Positions 33,454 through 44,500 of a DNA stretch of 64,000 nt are shown here, in pieces. The notes beneath the pieces were generated by a model that was not told where the DNA came from, did no database searches, and saw nothing but the letters and a program-made list of their open reading frames with translations. The stretch covers positions 21,059,413 through 21,123,412 of the forward strand of contig CM022673.1 of assembly GCA_012295275.1 (NCBI GenBank), read 5' to 3'. The position numbers and the translations under genes are program-made. How positions within the stretch are numbered: the first letter of the stretch is position 1; every line of letters starts with the position of its first letter. Source of the DNA: Chrysomallon squamiferum (taxonomy: Eukaryota > Mollusca > Gastropoda > Neomphalida > Peltospiridae).

Positions 33454-36230
33454 AGACACACACTCTAATGGTTGTTTTTGTTGTGAGTCTTTTTCTCTCT
33501 TTTTCTGTTTATGTGATGAGTGTGCATAAAATACGCCAAACCATATATATATATATATCTTTTTTATTATTATTATTTTTATTTTTTTATTTTTATATCT
33601 TTTTTATTATTATTTTTCTAACAAGAAAGAAAATAAAAGAAGAAAAATAAATAAATGAAAGAACAGCAGAGAAAGAAATGGCAGCTAAAGCATTGGTACC
33701 CGGTATCCGTTCATTCAGTCAGTACTTTTAGTATACATTAACAAAATTTGTAATTCATATCATTTAAAACAGCACATTCTGACGGCTTTCGGCTCAACAT
33801 TAACTGTTCCACTGGTTTTGGCCTCTCATCTTTGTCTGGCTGGTGACGTAGTCGGGTTGAGTGAAATTCTCGGAACTATTTTTTTTGTGTCTGGTATTTC
33901 TACGCTGCTGCAGACTACAGTGGGTGTAAGGTGAGACTCATCTGCAATGATTTGTGTGTATACGTCAGTTTAGAATAATGTAATAATTAGCGGTTTTTAT
34001 CGAAAAATAAACAGTTTTTGATTGTTGTTTTTTGTTTGTTTGGTTAGGTTTGGTTTGGATTTTATTTATTTATTTATTTATTTTTTTTTTTTTTGTTGTT
34101 GGTTGTGTAATTTTCATTTATCATTTTTATTATTAATTTTAAATTGTTGTTTCGTTTTATTTTTATTTTTAAATTCAAAATGCTTATTTATTGAGATTCC
34201 GTTTTTACTAATTTGGTTTAATATAATTAACATCTTCATTGCTGTTATTGTTGTTTTAGTTGTTGTTACAATTATTTCTATTATCATTTGTTTATTATCT
34301 ATTATCATTGTTGTCGCCGATTTGATTGTTGTTGTTTCCATTTTTTTGTTTTGTTTGCTGCTGTATTGTAATTTTTGTTATTATTGTTGTCTGTTGTTTA
34401 TTTGTGCGTTTATTTTAAGGCTGCCCATAATGCAAGGCCCTACGTTTGCATTTCTGGTGCCGGCCATCTCAATCTTAGAACTCCCCGTTTGGAATTGTCC
34501 GTATAATGAAACAGGTAAGTTCGAAAGCCATTTTGGTAAGAAACATATGTATGCAGGAGATGCCTCGAATCTTTGAGACTGAGGGAGAATGAATAATGAG
34601 TATGTTACTGGAAATATTTCTCTGCAGATACAGCAGTAAACGGTACACAGCTACCAGTTACAGGAGGAAGCGAACACCGAGAACTGTGGCAGTCACGGAT
34701 AAGAGAGGTAAAACATACTCAGTTATTTTAATTAATTTATCGAGCAAGTAGAAGTATATAATGTTAAAAGATCTTTATCTAAAAAAAGTCATCAGAGTGG
34801 AAGATATTGAAACTTAAACAGAAGCCACTAACTGGTGACCTGATCACTTTAAATTCGGGCAATGTGTGTTTCAACCAATTTGGTCCTGTATCAGTTTTAC
34901 ACATGAAGACCTAATTCAGTATATATATATATATATGACGCGTTACTCTCACATGTTGGACTAACACACAACTGTGTTACGCTAAGGTCCGCGAGGCTAC
35001 GTTTGCGAACAAGAGGAGGGAACAGATGCTGTAAAGTGAATGATTGTTTTAATCGTTTTCTTGATCGACTTGAAGACGCTATCTTTTATCTCACTATGTT
35101 CTTTTTCATAAGATTACACCAGACTGACATTTATCGAGATATTTGATACTGCTATATAATAAAATATTTGCACTTGCTCTATTGCTTTGTTAAATAAACA
35201 TGTCTGACTAAATATTGGTACAAAAACTGGGTATAAGCTGGACACTGAAACGTACGGTAACGCCTTCCCCTGCATAGTCCTTCATTTCCACCACTATATT
35301 TCATATTATATATCATAACTTTGCTTCATGAAACAAATAAATTTAGTACTTATCTTTTCTAAACACGGTTTCATTTATACGATACTGGTAACATATTTCC
35401 AAACAAGGTGAAAACAAAACTTCACATCAAAATTCTTAAATTAATGTTCAAGCATAGCAAAATCAAAATCGTATATTAATATTCATAATTTTCATTCAAA
35501 CACTCAGATACAAGGTGCTGTCATGGTTGCGTCACTCTTCCAAGTTGTGATTGGCTTTAGCGGACTGATGGGCGTGGTGCTTCGTTTCATTGGTCCTCTT
35601 TCTGTCGCGCCAACAGTCTCGTTGATTGGTCTGTCGTTATTCGACGCAGCGTCACAGAAGGCATCAAAGCACTGGTGGATTGCTATTCTGTAAGAAAATA
35701 ATGGCGTTTTCAAAGGAATATTCAGACCGGAAATATGCTGACGAATAAATAACTATAATGATTAAATATGCCAAAATGCATTGAAGTATTAAATGGCAAT
35801 ATGCATTTAATGCTGTTGAACATACAGGGTAGTAGTGACATCTGGTGTCTGAATGTTCTTTTATTTTATTATTGTTATTTATTATTTTATTTTGGTACTA
35901 GCAATAATATTAATAATTGAAATAACTATTAGAACAGGTGTAAATAATAGAATATTTACTGTCTACTGTTAATAGTAGCAGCAGCTGTAACAATAATAGT
36001 AGTGAGAGTAAATGAAGATAATTCTGTCAAATCAATTCTGCATAAATATTATTTTAACAGAACTGTTCTTTTGATTGCTGTTTTTTCGCAATACCTACGA
36101 AATATCACAATTCCTTGTGCCAAGTACACCAGGAAAGATGGATGTGAATGTATTGCACAGCCTATTTTTAAACTTTTCCCGGTTAGTTCCCTTTACAACT
36201 TTAATACAATATAGGTTTTCTTTTATTAAA

Positions 36231-36271
<41 letters not shown>

Positions 36272-36792
36272 CACTGTGAAAGATGTTTATATATATTTTT
36301 TAAATTAGCATCTTTGGTATTATCTATTTATTTGCTTGTTTGATTTATTAACTTCAGAAGTTATGAAGTATTATGATTAAAATTATTAAATACATTTTAT
36401 TTTGTTATTTATTTATAAATTGTTGTTATTGATGTTATTGTTTTTATTATTGTTAATACCTGTATTATTATTTTGTTGCTGTTGTTGTTGTTGAAGCTAT
36501 TTATTTATAATTTGCACTAGATTCTTATGGCTATGGGAGTTGCATGGGTGATATGCGCCATCTTGACCGTATCAGGCGCTCTTCCGTCGAACTCCGGTGA
36601 GTGGGGCTATTATGCACGGACGGACGTACGGTCTGGAGTTCTCAGGGAGGCACCATGGTTTCGTTTTCCATATCCAGGTAACACTTCTTGAGGAGAACTC
36701 AATTTAGTGGCAATATTGGGTTTTTGGAGAGGGGGCCCAGACAGTTATGCAGTGTTTTGGAGGAGGGCAATGATATCAAATGTTTTTTTGTT

Positions 36793-36826
<34 letters not shown>

Positions 36827-37367
36827 ATATCTCTCTGTCTCTCTCAACTCTATCTTCAATGTTGAGCACCAAAAAGAGATGCTAGGAAGCAAGGCTACGT
36901 TGGTCTCTGGGTTTAAAGGAAAAAACAACGAACTAATAACTGGTGTCCAAGTGTTGCCTGGACGGACTAAAATCCGTCGCGGGCCAAGGGTTGCCGACCA
37001 CTGGTATAAGACGTAAGGTATAACTTTCATAAAGTATTATAAAGAATTATTTTGTTTCTGTCTTGCTAAAATTAGCACGTATGAATTATTCATAAAAATG
37101 TGTTTAGTTCTCAATATTACATTTAGAAATATTCGCATTTCGGTTATGATTAACTAGTTAAAAATCATTTATAATTCAGAAGTGTCAAGTAAGTATAAGC
37201 CTATGTTTTCAGGTCAGTGGGGAATGCCAACAGTTAGTGTATCAGCCGTGTTTGGGATGCTAGCTGGAGTAATGGCGGCCATGATTGAATCAGTGGGAGA
37301 TTATTACGCTTGTGCCTGTTTGACTGGGTCTCCACCTCCACCGGTACATGCAGTAAACAGAGGTATA

Positions 37368-37407
<40 letters not shown>

Positions 37408-40400
37408 TAATTGTTTTCTATTTTGTTGTGTCTGAAATAAAGTGTTGATAGTTAATTATCAAACAAACAAAATGAAAAAAGAAAAATAGCAAAATAAATT
37501 TAAAAATATAAAAAGAAACATATTTGTATCTTATTTAGTTATTACAATATTATTTCTCACCCATATTTTTATAACCAAAATCTAGTCTTCAAATCGAATT
37601 TGACTGAATTTATTAGAGGTAGAACAAATAGTACGCATCTATTGCAAATGTAAAAAAGAACCAAAAACCCCCCCCCAAAACACCAAAGCATTATTCTTTT
37701 AAAACATCTTGAGCACATATATAAATCATTCCAATGTCACCAGCTGTTTTAGTTACTATATTATTATATTTTAAATTGTTAAAACAAAATATGTTCACAT
37801 TCTTCTGACTTTTACAAAATAAGCTAATTGGCAAAAATAAAGAATATATCATTTCAGTTTTGCAGTGGTATGAAGAAGGAATACAGATTTCTGGTAATAA
37901 ATATTTATGTACATTCAGACTGATTTTATGTTTTATAGGTATTGGTGTAGAGGGAATCACTTGTATCATTGCTGGGGCCTGGGGAACAGCAAATGGTACA
38001 ACATCCTACAGTGAAAACATTGGTGCTATCGGTATAACAAAGGTATTGAATCTGAATTTCGCTACATCTGTTGTTTTATATGACAGTATGTTCAGTTATA
38101 AATATGTTTACAGGAGAATATAACTATTACATTTTAAATATTATGATACAAAAAGAAATAATAACTAATATTTGAAAAAGGGTTGTAGTGTTTTCACTCA
38201 TTATTTTTTCACTTTGCCACTTTACATTTATATATTTTATATTAATATTAATTATGTCTTCACTGATTTAAATGAGCTGGATGTCAGATAATGGAATCTG
38301 AAACTGATCTTTTTATATGATGTGACTAAAAGAATAATAATAATAATAATGTTAATAACAACAGTGACATATTTATTGTTTTATTATATGCCATGCTTGG
38401 ATATGTTTCAGGTTGGAAGCAGGGTAGTGATTCAAACAGCAGGGGTACTGCTTTTGGTGATGGGCTGTCTGGGTAAAGTGGGTGCCTTGTTTGTCACCCT
38501 GCCAGACCCAGTTGTGGGTGGGATGTTTATTATAATGTTTGGTGAGTTTCCATTTATCCTTCCACTTTTTACTCTTTTTTTTTTTTCCTTTTTCCTTTAT
38601 TATTATTACCATTATTTGTTTTATACTTCTGACGATTGCTGAATTATATATTTATAATACTAAATTACATACGTATACAGTTGTTGCTTGGTTATTTATT
38701 TACCGTATATACTTGTGTACAATGCGACCTTATGTATAAGTCGATGTGTATTTTAAGACCAAAAATTGCGTCATTACTTGTGTATAAGTCGACTGTAGAT
38801 TCCAGGCACCGTCACTATTTTTAGTCCAGTGTGACAGTGCCATGAAGGCCTACATTGTACGCCTACTGTAACATAACTTGCACGAGCTGTAACTTGCACG
38901 AACATACCATAATAACGTAAATGCATGTATTACACGAGCTATAGCCTAAATGTATCATAAATAGTATTTCTTTAATGTAATAGGTCTAACATGGAGACCT
39001 AACTTACCGTTATATTTAGTCGATTCGTCGGTAGTGGATATTAATGACGATTGCAATATTATTTCACCAAATTCTTTACAATTACACAAGTGAGTTTTGT
39101 TTATGAAATTAGGACCGATATTTAGTGCAATTTGGCAGAGAAGTCTGCATTCCTAGATCATTGCAAGACGCCGTAAGGCATAACGCCGTACTGGCGGTTT
39201 TCTCGCTTTAAAATGTATTTTTATGTCATTAAACGGAAGAATATCATGTTTTACATTCATATTTGGTTTTGTTATTTAATTTTTCAAAAATTTTTATACG
39301 ATAAAATTATATTTTTGAAAAGCTGAAAGACCGCGATTATTTTAGATGCATCCCGTAGCAAAAAATAGTCAAAATGGCGACTCTTCAGCAACAGCTACAA
39401 AAGCATTACCTATGTATAAGTCGACCCCCAAAATATTACCTTAATATAGTCTCCCAAAAATTCGACTTATACACAAGTATATACGGTATTTAATTATTAT
39501 TTATTTATTTTTTGTTGTTGTTATTATGAATATTATTGTTATTATTTTAAGATGCTATAAGATGTTTCGGTTTTGCTTAATATAACATTCTAATGATAGC
39601 GGTATGTTTCTGGTACAGCTGCCATGATGTATGTATATATATATATATATTTATTATTATTATTTTTTTTTTGATCAGGCATGATCACTGCAGTGGGACT
39701 TTCAAATTTACATCACATACAGCTGACATCATCCAGAAATCTCTTTATCCTTGGCCTCTCCTTCTTTCTGGGTCTCTCACTTCCAAAATGGATGCAGTCC
39801 AATAAACAGGTCATCAACACAGGTCATAAAAATATTAAATTTATTATTTTACATCTATATGAAAAAAAAATACTGCCTAGTGTAGGAAGTTTCTTTCTGT
39901 AACCACTTTTCTGCATTCAAGACACATAATCATTACCATCTGTATAAAGAAAGAAAATTTATCAAAAAATGCTTTTGAGAAAGGGATAATATACTTTGGT
40001 TAGTAAACATATTTTTTGTTACAAATATTTTATGGAATAATAAAATAATAAATATGTATACTTATGTGTAATTATTTGTATACATGTTTATTTAGAATGC
40101 ACACACAGACATACAGGATATTTATTACTTTTTGTTCTCAGTGAAGGATGGACAGATTTTATGTTTCATTTGTTGTTTTTCTTCTTTTCTTAATGGTAGA
40201 AAAAGCCTTTTATTTAAACAAAAATTCCTTTTTGTTTAAATTTTATAATTCCTTTTTGTTTAAATTTTAAAATTCCTTTTTGTTTAAATTTTATAATTCC
40301 TTTTTGTTTAAATTTTAAAATTCCTTTTTGTTTAAGGAGTAGCAAGTGTTGATCAGATAATTGAGGTGCTTCTCTCTACCAGTATGTTTGTTGGAGGTTT

Positions 40401-41080
40401 CCTAGGATTTCTCCTTGACAACACATTACCAGGTAAATAACCTACCAAATACACTATAGATATATATATATATGTTACACATAAAGGAAATAGTGTAGGG
40501 TTAACTGAAACATAATCTGATTATATTAATAGTAGTAGTAGCAGCAGCAGTAGCAGTAGTAGTGATAGTAATGTTAACAGTAGTAGAAACAGTTGTAGTA
40601 GTAGCAGTAGCAGCACTGACAGTAATAAGAATTAATAATAGTTATAATGTCATAAATGAAATACCATATGAGAGAATATTTTTATTATAATAACAAAATA
40701 AAGATGTGAAAAAAGCTACTAAAAAGGAGAGAAATACGGCATCTTCATAAGATTTATATTAATACAGCTGTATCAGTAAGCTTTGATACTAAATTGTTTT
40801 TGTATTTTTGTCTTTATTAGGGACAGCAGCAGAAAGAGGAATAAAGAAATGGCAGCAGTACATGACAACTGATAATGGTGACAGCTTGAACTCCAATATT
40901 CATCTCTATGATCTGCCTATTATACAGAAATATCTTGACAGGTGGAAATGGACAAAGTATCTTCCATTCTTACCGACAAGTCAAAAAAGGAATATTAAAT
41001 ATCAGTTTATAAGATTTTTCAAGAGTTTTCAAAATAAGCATAACACCTTCTATATGAATTGTGAGTCATGTACACGCTAA
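33165..41080 (+). CDS. SLC23/NAT family nucleobase-ascorbate transporter, complete
   Basis: Thirteen exons in phase: 33165-33314, 33773-33930, 34420-34514, 34628-34707, 35508-35689, 36061-36181, 36521-36677, 37213-37362, 37939-38042, 38412-38541, 39679-39822, 40337-40432 and 40821-41080 (TAA); 608 residues. The protein should be a multi-pass plasma-membrane carrier taking up ascorbate or nucleobases. Family marks in order: [12 protein letters not shown] then [14 protein letters not shown] (the TM1 QH pair), [23 protein letters not shown] with [11 protein letters not shown], the NAT signature [11 protein letters not shown] followed by VGSR, and SLPKW before a cytosolic tail. Length agrees with the SLC23 norm of about 600. 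The signature begins with Glu rather than the Pro of vertebrate ascorbate carriers. The start lies in a normal family position just before the conserved PPWY. It converges on BARD1. Confidence 0.95.
33420..33450. repeat. (CA)n microsatellite
   Basis: Short CA run in transporter intron 1. Confidence 0.95.
36232..36270. repeat. (AAT)n microsatellite
   Basis: Transporter intron 6. GTT/TTA triplets continue near 36410-36495. Confidence 0.95.
36703..37003. mobile_element. Possible hAT fragment in transporter intron 7
   Basis: The right end, 36976-37003, reverse-complements to CAGTGGTCGGCAACCCTTGG followed by CCCGCGAC, a typical hAT terminus. The left end is uncertain: TAGTGGCAATATTGG near 36705 is a poor match and no target duplication is seen. 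A CA run lies at 36797-36823. Confidence 0.45.
37363..37407. repeat. (TTA)n microsatellite starting at a splice donor
   Basis: The TTA run begins within the donor (GTATATATTATT) of transporter intron 8. Confidence 0.95.
38702..39487. mobile_element. Inverted-repeat DNA element (786 bp) in transporter intron 10
   Basis: Left terminus ACCGTATATACTTGTGTA is the exact inverse of the right terminus at 39470-39487. Inside both ends are short subrepeats of ATAAGTCGA. Flanks share ATTT, compatible with a 4-bp target duplication in an AT-rich site. No transposase frame is seen. I do not assign the superfamily. Confidence 0.8.
40223..40336. repeat. 24-bp minisatellite forming a splice acceptor
   Basis: Units of 24 bp start at 40223, 40247, 40271, 40295 and 40319. 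The last bases of successive units alternate between TTTTAT and TTTTAA. The final partial unit ends TTTAAG, exactly the acceptor of the exon at 40337; the other units read TTTAAA there. Confidence 0.95.
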
Positions 41081-41503
41081 AAGAATCTAAGTCAGAATGT
41101 TACAGTTCTTTTAAAAACAGCATTCAAAAGGTTCACTTTTAAATTTTAAAAACTAGTTTTCTCATTGTTTAGCAGAATATTTATGTTTTGATTTTAAAAA
41201 ATCCATAAATTTATCTAGTATTATCATATCGGGTATACTTTACTTTGCGTTTTATTCTATCATAGTTAACATTTATCCAAATCATAAATAAATCTTAAAA
41301 GTGATATTTTGTTGTTGTTTTTTAAAGTAAAAACAAAACTAACCATTTTATTTTAATCTCATAATCATATAGAAAAAAAATTTAAGCAACCATTTCTGTG
41401 ATTATAGTATTTCTAATCTGAAATTTTATTTCATAACTAAAAGAATAAACAAAATGATTTTAGAGAAGTAGTAAAGAAGTTTTATTCAGTTTATTATTCA
41501 GAA
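41081..41503. other. Convergent 3' gap between transporter and BARD1
   Basis: Only 423 bp separate the two stop codons, so it must hold both 3'UTRs. On the minus strand AATAAA (TTTATT at 41480-41485) is well placed for BARD1. AATAAAT near 41287 is a candidate for the transporter. Confidence 0.6.
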
Positions 41504-44500
41504 TTAATTTTTGCAATCAGGATTAAGCAATGAAAATGTAGCAATGCTGTTAATAATCCATGAAGCAGAAACAGCACAAAGTCTGTTTGAACTGAGTACA
41601 GGAAACTCAGCATTGTTGTCAAAGACAATAAACAGTCCACAGTTTGCTAGAGGCCCATCTGAGGTTGCATGGTAAGGCACTGTGAAATTGTAGTCATCAA
41701 TGTTCTGAATTTTGGGTTCTCGAGTCAACACTTGCCCACCGCCAGATTTCACAAGTTGAATAAGCTCGTTTTTATCTGGTGTTGGATAAACAAATGGTCC
41801 ATGGAAGTAGAACTGACAGCCATCAAACAATCCAGGAAGCTGAAAGAATTTAACAAGTGTTGTATATATGTTTATTAATAAAATATATCATTATAAGTGA
41901 ACAAGTACTTGCCAACATCATTGCCAGTTATGATTAATTTTAGATCTAGCTGCAAATAATGCCCACAGTGATCACATTTACAATAATGAAACATATAAGC
42001 ACTCAGTAATAAATGTTATCAAAGCTTATAAAATGAAATGTTAGGTCTCTGCATATAAACAAGGTTAAAAATATTAACTATTAATATTTGGTCTCGACTA
42101 AAAACTTCTCATAAAACAATCTTATCAGCATTCAGACTGTTTCGAAGTGATTCACCTGTACTCTTCGTGTTAACTTACCTGTTGTTTTTTGTTCACTCTT
42201 CCTTTGTAAGGAGCATTAGATCCAGGGTGAGAGCTGGAACCACACACTTCAAACGGTTCTTCTAACACTGGCCTCCCATATTCCATACTGAAGTCTAACC
42301 CTAGAACACAAAACATTGTTTAAATTCAGGTGATAACAATCATCTTTATGAAAATGATAGAAATTAGACTACGTCTCAAATCAACAATAATGAGGGCTGA
42401 ACATATCTTCCTCTCTTCCAAGTACATTTTTAAAAATGTTTTTAAAAACAATTCTTACTTTTATTGCTAATTTATTATTTACTTATTGTATGTGTTTTTC
42501 TTACTAAGCCAAAGATTCGTTCTGTGTTGGAATGTTAAATAGTATCCATTTTTGTAATGGGGAACTGGTTAATTTAAAACACACACACACATCTGGCACT
42601 GTTAAAGAGAAATAATTACAAAACAGTCGTAATTTGAGTTAATTCTTACACTCTGTGTTGACAATCCACTTTCCTGCAAGGATAGCATGCAGATACTTGA
42701 GAGTCCGGGGGCACATTCCATGTTTGTTACAGGCAGTAATCACATGCGATACTGCAGTAAACACAGAAATACAATTATTTATCAAAAGTATTCAACAACA
42801 AATGACTGGAACATAAATCAACAATCATAATGATTATATTAATAACATTTCCATTATTACCCATTCAAGATATAAAAAGCTGTAATGAGCATTTTCCTGT
42901 ACTTAAATATGTTGGTGTTTTATACAAAATTATATCACTCTGTGGATTTAATTTCAGTCAGTATACATTCTGATATAATTAATTAAAAATATAGCAAAGT
43001 GTCATTTAAAATTTACTAAACATTTAAGTGATTGTTTTATGACTTTTATCTTACCTTCTGGTCTGAGATCTTCAACTACTTTTGCATTCAATTTTGCAGC
43101 ACATTTCTGCAGATGAATTTTCTGTTCTCGGTTCATGCTTGTTGCTGTGAAAAATAAATTCTGGTTTTCTTCTTCCTCATTCTGCAGGATAACTCCCTGA
43201 TTAAATAAAATGTCATTTAAAATATTTATGAAATTATATTTGTAAATAAAAAAAAAAACCTCCCCACCATATTTCAAATAAAATTTGTACACTGTTGGTT
43301 AATGTCACATGGGGACAGTCTGTGATAGAAGTTTCCAGTTTGAATATTAAACCTATTCATCAAATAGTTTCCACAACACAGATCATCATGATTAGCAATG
43401 GTAAAACTAGAGAGGTCATTTAATATTATTTAACAGAAGAAATCTGATAAAATGTTCTGAAAAAGAAAAAATGAGGAAGACAGTGTTGTGTACACTTTAA
43501 TCAGCCACCCTAATGAAATATCTCACCTGTTGAGGTACAGTGTCTTGTTTCAATACAGGTGTGTTCAGTGCTTCTTTCATTTCATCTGTCTTAGCATAGT
43601 CCACTGCAGTGAGGCCATGAATATTTCTAAAAACAACACAGTGTTACATATCCTTAAAATAATTTAATCCTGTGCAGTGTAAAGTACACTCTAAAATATT
43701 TTCTAAAACCTAATATGTAATGAAAACTGTAAATTAGATAACCTTCATATGTAATCAAAAAAATTTCTTAACTAGTGTAATTCTGTACTAAAGTTTATAA
43801 AAGTGTTGAATATTTTACCGAGAAGATAAAGCAGCGCCTCGAGACACCAACATGACAACACATTCAATTCTGTTGTTCATCACAGCATCGTGGAGGGGGG
43901 TGTCATTGTTCATTCCTGGCATGTCAATCATAGCACCATAGTCCAGCAACAGCTCTGCGATTCTAGTGTAACCATGGTTACATGATTCATGCTGGAATTT
44001 CAAAATTATTTTTTCTAGTTATAGTATTTACATTTTTTAAAATATTTAGTACAACAGAATATCCAGATAAATTTCAGAAATATATAATCTGCTACACTGT
44101 TTGGAGATTCCTCTTATTACCATTCTATCCTTAATTTTAATTCAGTAACTTACTAAAGTTAATATATTTAAAAAATATGTATCTGCAAATATGTATTTAT
44201 ACCAAAACATTTATCTAACTTTAGGAATAGGGTCCATAACTATTAATTTAACCTTGGGCAGACATAAAAGTGAATTTATGTTGTAAGCTTAACAGAGATC
44301 CTCTGCTGTGGAAGAACAGAACATCACATAAACTAAATTACCAGTGGAGTCCACCCTGCATTGTCGCGCACATTAGGACTAGCTCCATCTTTCAGCAACT
44401 CTTTTACTAGCTCTAGCTGACCCTGAACAAAAAAGTATTGAAATAATAAAAATGCAAGGAAAACCAATAACAATAATAATAAATGAAAAGTAAATTATGA

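Noticed and set aside
34022-34514. A long hydrophobic frame that could be taken as a membrane protein
   Set aside because: The first part is intronic TTG/TTT-rich sequence; only 34420-34514 fits the transporter, after a good acceptor.
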